The notes under the pieces were generated by a model. It saw nothing but the letters and a program-made list of their open reading frames with translations, was not told where the DNA came from and ran no database searches. DNA of 64,000 nt. It comes from Circinella umbellata (Eukaryota > Mucoromycota > Mucoromycetes > Mucorales > Lichtheimiaceae). Positions 33,565-45,529 of the stretch are shown piece after piece (the stretch's first letter is position 1; each line of letters starts with the position of its first letter). The stretch is taken from NCBI GenBank assembly GCA_025093555.1, contig JAIWNF010000051.1:247949-311948 (forward strand), written 5' to 3'. Made by a program: the position numbers and the translations under genes.

Positions 33565-35249
33565 ATGGCATTCCGATCAGCGATTCGTAACAACATTGCA
33601 TTGCGAGGCGTGTTTCAGCAACAATATAGTCTTTTCCATAGCAACGCTCGAGTACTTGCTCCCAAAGTGGTTGCTACACGTGTTTTACCTCAACATGCCC
33701 AGGCGCGTTTAAAGGAACAAGATTTTGAATTGGTTCAATGGCCAGAAGATTCAATTATGCCCAGAGACAAGTTGCTAAGCGATATTAAAGGTAACTTTTT
33801 TTTAAAAAAAAATGAAGTACAATGTATACAAACATACATACAAATATTTATTAAATGGTTTGTTCATTATCATTATTTTAGGTGCTGAGGGTTTGTTGTG
33901 CGTTTTGGGTGATAAAATTGACAAGGAGTTACTTGAGGCTGCAGGTAAAAAAAATAGTTACACAGCTATTTTCTTTAAATGATTATGTAAAATAGAAAAT
34001 CTGGTATGGAAACTGATTTGAGTTGATAGGTCCGAATTTGAAGGTTGTGACAACAATGAGTGTGGGATATGATCATATTGATCTTGCTACGGCCAAAAAG
34101 AATAATGTCAAAGTGGGATATACTCCTGATGTTTTAACTGACGCAACTGCTGATTTGACTGTACTTCTCACATTAGCTGCTGCACGCAAGATGAAACAGG
34201 TAAAAAAAAGAAAACAGGGACATATGAATTGTAATGGAATAATTGATTTCGTCCCCGACAATACTTATAGGGCATTCGAGCTGCTGAAAATGGCGAGGTA
34301 TGTTGTCATAACGATCCAGGGGTTTGAAGGATTTTCATATATATTATACATGATCAATAATTATAATAACGTATTTTATTATTTATTTATTTAGTGGCGT
34401 GAATGGAGACCTAACTGGCTTTGTGGTTATCAGTTTGCTGGTAAGACACTCGGTATGGTCGGTATGGGACGAATTGGTCAAGCTGTGGCCAACCGTCTTC
34501 GTGCATTCGGTGTAGACCGTGTCTTATATTGGGGTCGTAGTGAAAAGCCTGAACTTAAAGGCCAAGCTGAATTCGCTTCAATGGATCAACTTTTGAAAGA
34601 ATCCGATTATGTTGTTGCGTGCTGTGCCTTGACTCCAGAAACAAAGGAATTGTTCGACTATGATGCATTCAAAAAGATGAAGGATACTGCTGTAAGTTAA
34701 TATTAATATAAATATGATTAATTAATTAATTAACTGTTTATTAATAATTATGTTTATATTTGTTATATTTGAAACAGATATTTGCCAACTCTGCTCGTGG
34801 GGCCGTTGTCAAACAAGAAGATCTTGGTAAATAATAGTGGTTGTGCTGTGATTATCTAGTCCATACTAACATTTTCTTTTTACTTTCTATTTTGCCAACT
34901 AATAATTTATGCTGATAATAGTCCGTGCTTTGCAAGAAAATTTGATTGCTGGTGCTGGTTTGGATGTTACTACACCTGAACCTCTTCCAACCGATCATCC
35001 ACTTTTTAAATTGGATAATTGTGTTATCCTCCCTCATATTGGTGAGAAAATAAAACAAAAGAAAAAAATTCCGAATACACAAAAAAAAAAAGGTGTGACA
35101 AAAATTCAAACTAAAAGAACTTTGTTGTTATTGAATCTTATATAGGCAGTGCAACAATTGAAGCTCGCGAAGTGATGGGTGATATTTGTATTGATAATAT
35201 CACTTCTGGATTAAAAAATGAAAAACTTCGCTGCGAACTTAACTATTAG
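33565..35249 (+). CDS. Glyoxylate/hydroxypyruvate reductase (D-2-hydroxyacid dehydrogenase)
   Basis: NAD(P)H-dependent reductase of the D-isomer-specific 2-hydroxyacid dehydrogenase family, GRHPR type. Eight exons: 33565-33790, 33882-33944, 34030-34199, 34271-34297, 34395-34691, 34778-34826, 34922-35041, 35146-35249, totalling 351 aa. The ATG at 33565 has a good context (accATGg). Seen: '[15 protein letters not shown]', Rossmann '[20 protein letters not shown]', catalytic Arg in '[11 protein letters not shown]', Glu in '[15 protein letters not shown]' and His in '[14 protein letters not shown]'. The N-terminus '[20 protein letters not shown]' is Arg-rich without acidic residues, so it could be a mitochondrial presequence. 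Confidence 0.92.
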
Positions 35250-35534
35250 AATAATAAAAATGTGAATTGTTTGTTTACAAATAATAATAAACCTCTTAAC
35301 GGAATACGGTCCGAAAGATCTTCAAAAGTTATTAGCAAAATCACCTAATTTCTTTTTTTTGCATTTTAACTCAGTATTATATCAATCGTGGGGTTCCTGA
35401 AATAATTGTACACTGTGTATCTTTCGAGTTTCCTTTGCTTCTTTCGCCTCCGCCTTCTCTCTTATTTTTCATAACCTCTTCTTTCCTTTTTTTTTCCCCT
35501 TCTATTTTCAAATCGTCTTTGACCAGCTCTCAAC

Positions 35535-38500
35535 ATGACCTTTTCACGGATGGAAGCTGCACTCGAAGATGCTTTTGTCGAATGGGTGAGTAATTTTTCC
35601 GTTTTTGTATATAGAATTGTTGAATGGAACCGCTGAAAAGGATTCTCACACGAAAAGAGGCCTTTGGGTTTTTTTATTCTTGCTTCGCGCTGTACTCAAT
35701 TGAAACCTTTTAGATCAATACATTCGAAGGCAAGTCAGGTCCTATCGATACAGTAGTTGAACTTGCAGACGGCAGCGTTCTCTCTAGTGTATTAATCGAC
35801 ATGTAAGACTCAAAGTAGAATAATACTTTTTGAATTACTACATAGCCCAACGTCATCTTAACAATTAGTTCTGTTTCTATAGTGACGGAAAGTGGTTTAG
35901 ACCATTGGGTAGCAACGAACCAGGTGGCTTGACGAGTAGAAATAAGCGTAACAGCAACGGAAATGCTAATCCTACTAATGGCAACAGTACTTGGGTTGTA
36001 CGGTTTAATACTATTAAGAAAATGCATAAGCTTATCACACGTTATTTTGACGAAGTTCTCGGGCAGGACCCTGAACTCTTACCATCCATTAACTTGGCTG
36101 GTATTGCAAAGGATGCGGACCTGCATGAACTATTATTATTGTGTCAACTGATTATTGCTATTGCAGTTCAATCTGATAATAACCGTACATATATCGAAAT
36201 GATCCAAAGTTTATCTCAAAAAAGTCAGCACGCTTTAATGTTGTCTATCGAAGAAGTGAGTTTATTCACATATATTATTTGTTTGTGTGCACGTAAGCCA
36301 TTTAGGAAAGAAAAGAAAAACTAATTTATACCTCCCTTTCCCCCCTCCCAAAAAAAAAGGTGATGAATCATTTTAATAATGAAGTGGATAGTATGAATCC
36401 ACGCAATTCACAACTTTCAGGAACATCAGGTACCACAACTACTAGAAGTATACAGTTTGACAGGTAAGAAGCAGAATGATTCATTAGAACATATATACGC
36501 ACACAAACACAATGTATACACATTCCCACCCACTTATCAGCCATTTGAAATTATACTATTTTGTTACTGACTTGATTGTATATTATATTTAAATAGTAGT
36601 GATATGCCATACAGATATCAAATAGAATTTGAAAAAATTGCAGTTGAGAAGAAACAAACGGAAGTCGCGCATAATCAATTATTAACAGAATTTGATGAAC
36701 TACGTGAGCGTTTTGTAAGTTACTTTTTTTTGTGGGTTATTTTTCTCCTGCTGACCTGCGCTAGGCACGGGCAAAAAAAAAGAGAGAAAAGAAGGATGGA
36801 AAAATTATTGACTATTTTTTTTTTATTCGTCGCAGGATGCCATAATGATGGAAAAAGAAGATTTGAAAAATCGTCTTAGAGATATGGATGAAGCTATTAC
36901 ACAAGCAAATAACACTGGTAAAGCAGACTATGTTATGCGTACAGAAATCGATCATCTCAAGCAGGACTTGTACGTTTGTTGAGTATTTTTTTTCAAGAAG
37001 GCCATATATATAACAGCGGAGAAGTAATTGACAAACTTGCTCATATACTATTTTTTAACTGGGGAATGATTGGGGTGTATACATATATAGAGAGAAGAGT
37101 GAAGATCGTCGACTTGAAACTGAAAACACCATAGAAACTCAACTAGCGCAAATTAATGAGCTTAAAAGAAAAGTGGATGAGTTGACTATAAAAGCTGATG
37201 AAGCTGAAATGCTGCGAGATGAATTAGAAGAATATCGTCATGAGTTAGAACGTATGGATAAGTTGGAAAGTTTGTTAGAAAAGTATAAGCGGAAGGTTGA
37301 GGATACTACTGATTTAAAACGACAAATTAAGGTAATAAAATACATAATAATAAAGCTTCATGGAAAGTACTTTTTTCATCCAGAAAAAAATTGATTTATT
37401 ACTATATATTATAGGCGCTAGAAGATCAAAATACTAGTTTACTTGAACGTAGCCATCAAGTTGAAGATGAATATCGAAAAGTCCTTTCATTTAAAACATT
37501 GATGGATTCTTATAAAGAGCAAGTTCAACAACTCGAATCCGGAAATCAGGAACTTATCAAAGAAAAGAATCGCTTGGAAGAAGAAGTACATAGCATGACA
37601 CAAACATGTCAATATCTGGAAGAAGACCGAGATCGTAATATGGAGCAAGTTCAATTATTGGAAGAACAAATAAGAGAGATGGAACTTGGTGGTAGGATAT
37701 TATAGAATATAAATATAAACGTATATATTATTCTTTGACGTTGAATGGATGATTTATTCATTAATGAACATTTTTTCAGGTACTTCATTGGAAGAAGCAA
37801 TTAATACCCGATCAAGTGTAGTGATTGATGAAGAAGTTGATCCTGATAGTAATAATATGGAAGAGAACATGAAGAAGGCCAATATTACGGAAATGTAAGT
37901 ATTTATTTATTTTTTCACTGTTAGTTTTTCTTTAACAGTCCTTTTTATTCAAACATGTTTGTTATATTTTTTATAGGCGACTTAATATTCAGCGATTAAA
38001 ACGTCAAATCAAAGAAATGGAACAAAATGGTGGTACTTCAGAGGAAGCATCTAAAGAAATTGCTCAAATGAAGCAAGAGATTGACAGTATTAAGTTGTCT
38101 AAAGATCAATTACAAAAGGTAGCTTCAGTAGCGGAAAATCTATTATTTAGAACAAAAAAACTTATAAATGTATAAAAAATTAGGATTTTACAGGCGTTAT
38201 TCAAGAAAGAGATCAACTGATAAAAGAACTAGCACAAATTCGAAATGGTATTCCAGATTCTTTATTGAATCAAACGCAAACTATTATGGCTTTCCGATCT
38301 CGTATTCTTGATCTCGAAAAAGAAGCCAAGTTCTTAAAGGAGAGTACGATCAAACTTGAAAACGTAGTAGTACAAGGTACAAGTAGTGTCGCAAAGGATC
38401 CAGTGTCTTTACAAAACTATGAAAAGGAACATAGTAAAATCCAGGACCGATTAAATCGTCTTGAGGATATTACAAAGATGCAGTTACATGATATCAATCG

Positions 38501-39294
38501 AATGTTGGTGGAAGCAAATTATTTACATGGTATCAATAGTGATGGTGCTTTGAAGGATAGACCTGCCTTGACTGAGTAAGATTTTTTTTTGCTTTTATAT
38601 TTTTTCACATTTTACCCATTACCTTGATGGATGTTTATCAACATATACTGAAAAATATTCCTTATTTAACTGCTTTCTTATTTTATGGATATTTAGTGAG
38701 GATTTGGAAACGATAAAGGAACAAAATGCAAATCTCCAAATAAATGTTCTACATTTACAAGAAGAAATCAATGAAAGCCAAGGAAAAATCCGTAAAGTGC
38801 GAGACGTACGTATTTAATTTTAGTTTTTCTATCCAAGTTTATAGAATGGAAATGATAACTTCTTTGCTTATATTAGATGATCAAGCTATATACCCAACTT
38901 TTAGAAGAAATGACCGCAAGGTTCGGAAGCAATGGTGGAAGGCGTTCAGAAGAACCTGCTGCATTATTGAGCCGTACACCACGTACTAAAGAAGAAGAGA
39001 ATGATTTACTCAAAGTAAGTTTCTAATTTGCTAATCAGTAAACAAAATAGAAAGGTAATTAATGCAAATGTTTCATGCTAAACTTCTTATTTCTCTTGTT
39101 TTTATTAGAAACAAATTCACGATGTACGTGTACAATCACGGCGTGAACAGCAACTTATTATATCTGCATGGTATGATCTTGCACGACGTAATCATCGTGA
39201 AGGTGTAGGGCTTTCTATTCGTTCTACACCTTCATCCTGGCTTGGTCGACAACGAAAAATACTCGATAGTCAATTACGAAAGCGCTTATGCTAA
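35535..39294 (+). CDS. HOOK-family dynein cargo adaptor
   Basis: Hook proteins link early endosomes (via the FTS-FHIP complex) to dynein in fungal hyphae and activate its motility. ATG at 35535, followed by about twelve to fifteen exons with short introns; the first joins are 35535-35585, 35714-35802, 35883-36255 and 36360-36463. The protein is roughly 800 aa. Seen: N-terminal Hook domain ('LEDAFVEWINTFEGKSGPID', 'GKWFRPLGSNE', 'LLLCQLIIAIAVQSDNNRTY'), a long central coiled coil (about residues 200-650, heptad-rich Glu/Lys/Leu), and a C-terminal cargo-binding part 'QLIISAWYDLARRNHREGV' ending '...LDSQLRKRLC'. An Asn/Gly-rich insert lies in the Hook domain near residues 55-75. Last gene of the housekeeping block. 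Confidence 0.9.
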
Positions 39295-40400
39295 AGAAAG
39301 AGAAAGCAACACAAAAAAATGAATTATTATTATTATTATTTTACTTTTTATTTATTTTTATCGATTATTCTATTATTCATCTCTCCCCTTCAACTTTTTT
39401 CTTCTTGTTCTTATTGTTATATAATTTTTTTTCTTGTCCATCCCACATTTTCCTTTTTTCTCATCTTTTACGAATTGTTTGTTTTTTTATCAATCAAACT
39501 CTTTATTAACCCTCTTTATGCCATACTTTCGTTGTTTTTATTTGCATTTGAAAATGGCGTTCATGATTTATATATGAGAGCATAATTCAGTCGTTCGAAG
39601 CCTATGAAGCTTTGCATAGATTCTGAGCCACCGGATGTTTTTGGAGTTATTCTATCATTATATATTTTGTTATATATAATTTACATGGTGCGACTATTTA
39701 TTTTATCCCTTGTTGTCATCAAGTTTTTGCTTCGCCGGATCAATTGCTCTTTTTGAGAATACCCAAATTATCAACAGTATGCTCACGCTTCTTTCGTTAT
39801 TCACAACATTATATCGATCTGTTACGTATCATAATGCCAAATTTGATGAGATTAATTTATATATTCCCGATTTTAATCAACAGGATTTGTTTCAGAAGGA
39901 ATATTTGGCGCTTATACAATTCCTGGGGAATAAAATGAGGGAAGGAGAAAAATAGAAGTGCTCTTAAATGGTCCATGCATAGCAGTGGATGCCTGACTTG
40001 CACTTATATAATAACTGAATATATAACAGTTAAATTATTTGATAAGATTTTTGGTTTACTTTACACTCATGCTCATCACCTTGGTTACTTAAAATACATA
40101 CCATACGAACGGAGTGATGGCGAAACCAATTCAATTTTTTTGTCCAGTTGAAATTTACGATTGAAGTTAAAGATGTTGTTGTGGTGGGCGAAGTAATGCC
40201 TTGATCAAACTCAAAGGATCGAACAATATTCAACCCTCTTCAACACTGTCTTTGCAAACAAAATAACTTATTCAAGAGTATATACATACGGTGATATTAT
40301 TTATTTTATTAATGACAAAATTAGATGAACACACGCTGATTTCAGCTTATTGCTCTCGTCAGTTCACAAAGAGGGGGACTGCGGGGCAGCAGGAAAAAGG
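39295..40400. other. Intergenic; possible gene fragments, none assigned
   Basis: The HOOK 3' flank is T-rich. Two protein-like short ORFs are present: 39710-39955 (+, '...YHNAKFDEINLYIPDFNQQD') and 40030-40233 (-, '...FNWTKKLNWFRHHSVRMV'). The second could be the far 3' end of the broken minus-strand gene at 40500-42440. Neither can be named. Confidence 0.35.
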
Positions 40401-40401
40401 T

Positions 40402-40490
40402 AGTAGTAAACCCCCGCTTTTTGCACCCCCGCTTTTTGCACTACTGTCAAATCAAATCCCACCTGTGCAAAAAAAAGGGGGTTAACTGTG
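40402..40490. mobile_element. Very short (~90 bp) pogo-like MITE derivative
   Basis: Left end 'agtaaacccccgctttttgcac' type sequence (its inner 'cccccgctttttgca' is duplicated) and right end 'gtgcaaaaaaaaggggg' plus 'ttaactg'. Read inward, the ends are cag-t(a/t)aaccccc-n-ttttgcac, one or two changes from the TIR of the 342-bp element at 41117. It is probably a deletion derivative of that family; target-site duplication is unclear. Confidence 0.5.
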
Positions 40491-41116
40491 GATATCAAGC
40501 AATAAAAAAAATAAGTATTAGAACTTATAGATACCTTCGAGTTTTCTGATACGAGTAGCACTTGCTTCTTTCACCTTTTCTTCTGTTGCTGGAGCTACCG
40601 GTTCCCTTCGGAACGACCGCCTCGTCTGGCTGAAGATCTAATATTCGTACAGCTTGTGTCTTTTTCTATTTCGTCTTTCTTCTCCTTCTTCAACTACCTC
40701 ATCCTTCTCCTCCTCTTCTTCTTTATCTTCTTTTTTAATTTCGCCTTCCCACATCTACTAAATCACCAGGTCCAAGGTTGCCTGCAACACGGTCAATGTC
40801 TATATTAACATGAGGGCAAAAAGAATAATATGTAACAATGCTTCAATTTAGCGTAACTCAACAATTTATTTTTATATTTCCCCATTCTTACCTTGTTCTT
40901 TTCAGCCTTGGTACCACTACCCGATTTTTCCTGTTGTAGAATCAATATTAAGTCCATTCATAGATGAATAATAAATATTAAAAGTAATGATAAAAGTAAA
41001 TCATACCTCTTCAAGGTATTTTAGAATGGAGGTCAATTTATGCAGTCGTTTGATACAGGATTGGACACGCATTACGTATTTATGTTTATCATCTTCGTGT
41101 AGTTTTTCGTGCCATA

Positions 41117-41458
41117 CAGTCAACCCCCGGTTTTTGCACACCTGAGAGTTCCTAATTTTTTGTTGCAGAACCGAAGACTTGCAACAAACGAAACTTGATA
41201 TATATTAAAATACAGCATCTCATCAATTATTCTTTGCTAGCATTTTGGGTATTTCCGTATTTGGATAAGATCCATAAGAATAATATACACAATTATAAAA
41301 TTATAGTATGCTTTACTCCCAATTAGTGCAACTCGCCCAAAAACCTTGATGCAAGTTGCAAGGTGCGATTCTATTAAGTATTTTTTAACATTTCCAAAAA
41401 CAACAGTGCAGAACGGGAGATTTGCACAAGCCGGGGGTGCAAAAGTGGGGGTTGACTG
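41117..41458. mobile_element. 342-bp pogo/Tc1-mariner-type MITE with TA target duplication
   Basis: Terminal inverted repeats start CAGTCAACCCCC at both ends, followed by a 2-base difference and then TTTTGCAC; they are flanked by TA on each side (41115-41116 and 41459-41460). CAGT-starting TIRs with TA duplications are typical of pogo/Tigger/Fot-type elements. Near the right end a second copy of the 'tttgcac...ccgggggtgc' motif forms a subterminal repeat. No transposase is encoded. The element interrupts the broken gene listed above. Confidence 0.8.
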
Positions 41459-42300
41459 TATATGCTTTGCCAGATGTTGACGTTCATGCTGAATCTTGAA
41501 CATGATTTGTTTGTTTGATAATGATTGAGGTTGTGATGTCGAAGATTGTTGTTGTTTTTCCTTCTTTGTTTTCTGGGTAGTTGCCTTGGTACGTACCATT
41601 GTCCTTTGTTCACGTTCAAGGTAAAATACACGAAGCAAAATACGAATTAAGTAACGTTCGGCTTTTGCGTAAATATTGGTTCCAGACCACATATTTTAAA
41701 AATTTGTATCAAATTCTTTAATTGCTGTCGCTGTTGCGATGCTCAAACCGTTTGTCGTTGAAGGAATGTTGAACTTTTTGAAAATAAAGTTAGTCCATAA
41801 TGGGTGGATGGTATCGTTGTTATTATCTTTTTTATTTCCAAGATGATGTGCCTGTATATATTTTAAGTGACTGCACAGTTCTTGTAAATCTTTTGCTTCG
41901 GTGTTGGGTGTATATAAAACTTATCAAGCTGTTCCTTTAGAGCAAGATTGAGGGAGCAGCCATAATCTTGTTTATGTTGTTCAAGGGCTTTCAGTTCCAA
42001 ATAGTGATAATAACTTTGGTAGAATTTTCGTAATATCAAAACCGGACTTTTCTTTCTTGAGCTGAGCGTCGTCCCTTTTGATAATTGATATACTATGTTG
42101 AGCCAGTGATAACAATGTCATCCAAACAAGAGCACTAACATTTGATACTGCTGTAGTCGCGTGCATTGCTGGTTGCTTTAGTTATTGTAAACCATGTCAT
42201 TACGAATATCATTACGCAACACACTGATAATTGCAACGGCTGAAGTCATTCGTAGGCTGTCTCCGTCGTCGTCAATTTAATTTGTCTCACTCTCGTCATT

Positions 42301-42353
42301 TTCAGGTTGTTGTTGTTGTTGTTGTTGTTGTGGTGGTGGTGGTGGTGGTGGTG
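42301..42353. repeat. Triplet run (GTT)n(GGT)n coding His/Asn on the minus strand
   Basis: About eight GTT units (Asn on the minus strand) followed by about seven GGT units (His). It lies in the 5' part of the broken minus-strand gene. Triplet composition suggests it was once selected for frame. Confidence 0.8.
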
Positions 42354-42440
42354 CATAAGACCACGACGTAAAAGATCTTGCAAATCACTCACACAACCAG
42401 CCATGATATTGTCGCTGCTCTGCATATTTATCATACCATA

Positions 42441-43110
42441 GCAGGGTATGAGTGTTTGCTTGTTAAATTTCTCTGTAGTTCACGACCCATAAGGTCAGTA
42501 AAATTGAATTATTTTTTCATCCATTGCCAATAAAGAGTGTTTGGTTATGGGTGCTTATCAATTGCTTGTTTCTTCATGTATAGTATAGTATAGTATAATC
42601 ATCACAACGACAAACAAATACTGTCAAAGTGTGTGCGTCCTCTCGCTATTCCATTCCTCAATGTACAAAACAATATATTAGTATTGATAATTTTTTTCCA
42701 TTCTTAGAACCATACATACTTATTTTTCAATGTTACTATAATAATGTCTTATTGTTACAATCATAAGTTTTTTTTACTCTTTTTTATGATTACGTACGTA
42801 CTCTTTCTGTAATTTTTCGATCGACATTGATTAATGTACGTATGCTTAATATACGCAATTTTTATAAAAAAAACCTATCTTTGTTCTTATCAAAAATGCA
42901 GAGACTAATCTAATGATGTCAATGATATTTTTTTTTTGTTCCTTTACTCAACAAAAATGTTTTACTTTCCCCTAACATTATTTTCTTGTGTTTATGCATC
43001 ACCATTCGAGAAGCAGGAAGCAGAAATAAAAAGATGGCGTGGTTTTTCACATCTGCTCTATATTCATTATGCTCAAGTAATGTCATGCGTAACAATCGGA
43101 AACATAGTAT
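42441..43110. other. Intergenic, AT-rich; TAGTA short tandem
   Basis: Short tandem 'tagtatagtatagtata' at 42578-42596. The rest is AT-rich with no gene recognised. The ORF 42936-43277 crosses into the LTR-like repeat and is not considered coding. Confidence 0.4.
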
Positions 43111-43272
43111 TGTTACGTCCCGTTCAAATCGTAATTAATAAAATAAAAAGAAAATATAAGAAATTCCGAGTAAAAGACTCAAGGAATAAGCGAAGTTATA
43201 TTAATAACTTATTCAATAAAAGAAAAATAAATAAAAGGGCGGTTTTTATAACCTGCAAAATCAACCGATCAA
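43111..43272 (+). repeat. LTR-like fragment, copy A (starts TGTTACGTCCCG)
   Basis: About 160 bp beginning TGTTACGTCCCGTTC and ending near 'aaccgatcaaa'. It contains 'gggcggtttttataacc', a promoter-like segment. It matches copy B (43979-44159) on the opposite strand with only scattered differences. TG start and AT-rich body are as in a retrotransposon U3/R region, but the 3' part is missing, so it is a partial solo LTR at best. Confidence 0.6.
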
Positions 43273-43796
43273 ATTGAGAGCTCATTGACACTTGATATTA
43301 TGATATATGAGCTTTATAATAATAAGATCACATCTGTGTATAGATGATAGATTATTCTTATTTATCAGGTAATACGTAATGAATATCTTTTACTCAAACC
43401 CTATTTACCAATGTAAGTATTACTTTTGGTTAATGGAAGTACATGACACGTATGTTAACTTGACTTATACATTATTACAATTCCAAATATGATTTTTGGG
43501 AAATAGTTTATCTTATAGATACACATTTGGTCTTCTTTATCTTTTCTTATGGTTTTTTACTACTAACATTTAAATTTTTCCTTTAGTAAAAAGATTAAAT
43601 CAACTTTCGCATTATTTATCATTTTATTTCACCCCTGTTATAATTTCGTACTCTACTTATATAATATAAATGTACACTACTGAACCAAAAAGAAAAGTAT
43701 TTAAAACGAAAAAAAACACCGGCTTTTTTAACGCCATTATATGTTGGAAAACATTATCTATGCAAAGGTACAACTTTCACGGCAGAGCAGGGTATC

Positions 43797-43874
43797 AATG
43801 GCACGACCAAGTACAGCGGAATAAAATAAACGCAGTCATGGGGGGATGGCACGACCGCAGGATGGCACGACTTT
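43797..43874. repeat. Three copies of 'atggcacgac' motif
   Basis: The decamer occurs at about 43797, 43846 and 43862 within 80 bp, in the loop between the inverted LTR-like copies. Function unknown. Confidence 0.4.
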
Positions 43875-43978
43875 CGTTACCTGCCGATCAAAATAGTCGG
43901 GAAAAGAGTTTATTTCAATAAAAATGAAAGAGAGTTATTTTGTGTGAAAGGAAGAAGCTATCCTTTTTATATTAATTA

Positions 43979-44159
43979 AACTCTTTTCCCGACTATTTTG
44001 ATCGGTTGGTTTTGCTGGTTATAAAAACCGCCCTTTTATTTATTTTTCTTTTATTGAATAAGTTATTAATATGACTTCCCTTATTCCTTGAGTCTTTTGC
44101 TCGGAATTTCTTATATTTTCTTTTTATTTTATTAATTACGATCCGAACGGGACGTAACA
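43979..44159 (-). repeat. LTR-like fragment, copy B (inverted relative to copy A)
   Basis: Reverse complement of copy A, slightly longer: it continues past 'accaaccgatc' with 'aaaatagtcgggaaaag'. That extra piece is itself repeated in the opposite direction at 43887-43912, so 43887-44012 forms a nested hairpin. Copies A and B are about 700 bp apart, tail to tail. Confidence 0.65.
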
Positions 44160-44729
44160 GTATCTTTATCAATATAAAATGTGCTCTCTTTACTAGTACT
44201 TAATAGTATAAAAAACAAAGAATAATTTATATATAATATAAGAAGAACTGATTACACAATCGACGGTGTGTTTATCTATTATTATTTGTGTTTATACTTA
44301 TAGAAATAAGAATAACATCTTGATATAACATCATGTCAAATAATTTTCTAGTAAAAAAAATTCATTTCTTATTTTGAAATTGAATAAGGATCCAATTACC
44401 AAACAAAGAACAAAATAGAAATTATATCAAGATTTTACCATTCAAACGATATCCATCACTATAGTGATAATAATGGTAATGAGATATCTTTATTACAAAC
44501 AAAAGAGTATCATTTTATAGAAAAAAAAAACCTCGTTTATTTATGCAATGTAATATGTACTGACATAATGATAGCTAAGGGGAACATGTGCCTTTCTCTG
44601 TCACTGAAAAAAAAAATAAGCAAAACGTAGAATATAAATATGATTGTATGTACCCGCTGTTGGGAACTTCTTTTTCTCTACAGCATTTTTTTTCTTTTTT
44701 TTTTAAAGTCTGTCATTAACTTTCTCTGT

Positions 44730-44760
<31 letters not shown>

Positions 44761-44931
44761 TTTACGGAATCAAAGTACTTTGTTTGACAAAGGGGCTGAA
44801 GTTGAAAAACTTCGTGGAATGTAAGTATATGTTTATTACATTGTCAAAAAACAAAATTTTTGCTGACCTAGTTACGTACACTCCCAAAAAAAAATCCAAT
44901 ATATACAGCTGGTTTCACAAACTTCGTCGTG
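44160..44931. other. Intergenic, AT-rich, with (CT)n tract
   Basis: A (CT)n run at about 44,731-44,750 next to a T-run, of the kind seen upstream of genes here, possibly the leader of the small ORF at 44932. Otherwise nothing was recognised. Confidence 0.35.
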
Positions 44932-45132
44932 ATGTTTGAAGAACAAATTTTCGAACAAATTTATCAACGGGCTCGGTCCGATGTCGTATTTGCAGGTGGG
45001 CAGGTGACAAAGGAGTATCATCATTCTCTAAAAAGACTCGCAGTAGAGTTACCATATGGGTTTGTCAATACGTTTGAAAATAAACCTTGTATTGATTTTA
45101 TTGAAAAAGAAAAGATGGTAAAAATACGATAA
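44932..45132 (+). CDS. Small hypothetical protein or gene fragment
   Basis: Not recognised. 66 codons from the ATG at 44932 ('MFEEQIFEQIYQRARSD') to the stop at 45132; a plausible donor (gtaaaa) at 45119 could extend it by splicing. Composition is protein-like (mixed charged and hydrophobic, no A/T homopolymer bias), unlike the surrounding noise ORFs. A spliced upstream exon near 44,790-44,820 with a GTAAGT donor is possible. It could equally be a relic. Confidence 0.35.
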   Translation: MFEEQIFEQIYQRARSDVVFAGGQVTKEYHHSLKRLAVELPYGFVNTFENKPCIDFIEKEKMVKIR

Positions 45133-45529
45133 GTAATAAAAGCGGGGTTTGATGATTTGAGCCACCTTTACTTTTTTTGATTTGTAGTGCATACGATAGG
45201 TGATACAACGTGATCTGATGTGGCGAGGGGCCTCGTTCTTTTATATTCTTGGCGGTATGGTAAAAATACACACACCCGCCACGACCTTACGCATTTTACT
45301 TTATTTTTTACCCTTTAAAGCATCATTTTTTATTAACCTTTTTTGGCGAAAAGGCCCCATTTAAATAAATAAATAAATAAAAAAGGATAATTTATTTTAT
45401 TTTTTACTTCGTGTGCAAGTGTCTCTTTTTATACTTTTGGTGCTCGAATTTTCATTTTCTCCTTCACTCTTTCTTTTATTTCTTTCATTTTCTTTTTCTT
45501 TGTAGAAGAATATTTTACAAAAAGGAAAA
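45133..45529 (+). promoter_or_regulatory. Upstream region of the Ca2+/H+ antiporter gene
   Basis: About 400 bp with an (AAAT)n run at 45,361-45,382 and a CT/T-rich stretch just before the ATG (45,460-45,500). No calcineurin/Crz1-type element was identified with confidence. Confidence 0.35.

Larger units (their letters stand above)
40500..42440 (-). pseudogene. Broken lineage-type gene, disrupted by a MITE
   Basis: Minus-strand coding-like segments in several frames, product unknown. From 5' to 3': a His8/Asn run with 'MINMQSSDNIMAGCVSDLQD' (42434 on), 'VSALVWMTLLSLAQHSISII' (42166 on), 'YLELKALEQHKQDYGCSLNL' (about 42,005), a segment 'MWSGTNIYAKAERYLIRILL' plus 'FYLEREQRTM' (41692 on), 'IMFKIQHERQHLAKHI' ending at the MITE at 41459, then after the MITE 'WHEKLHEDDKHKYVMRVQSC' (about 41,113 down), and 'DIDRVAGNLGPGDLVDVG' (about 40,797 down). 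Frames differ between segments and stops intervene, so it is a decayed gene. The MITE sits inside the reading frame. Confidence 0.5.

Noticed and set aside
42936..43277. 113-codon Lys/Arg-rich ORF
   Set aside because: Its second half is the LTR-like repeat that occurs again inverted at 43979-44159, so it is not a gene.
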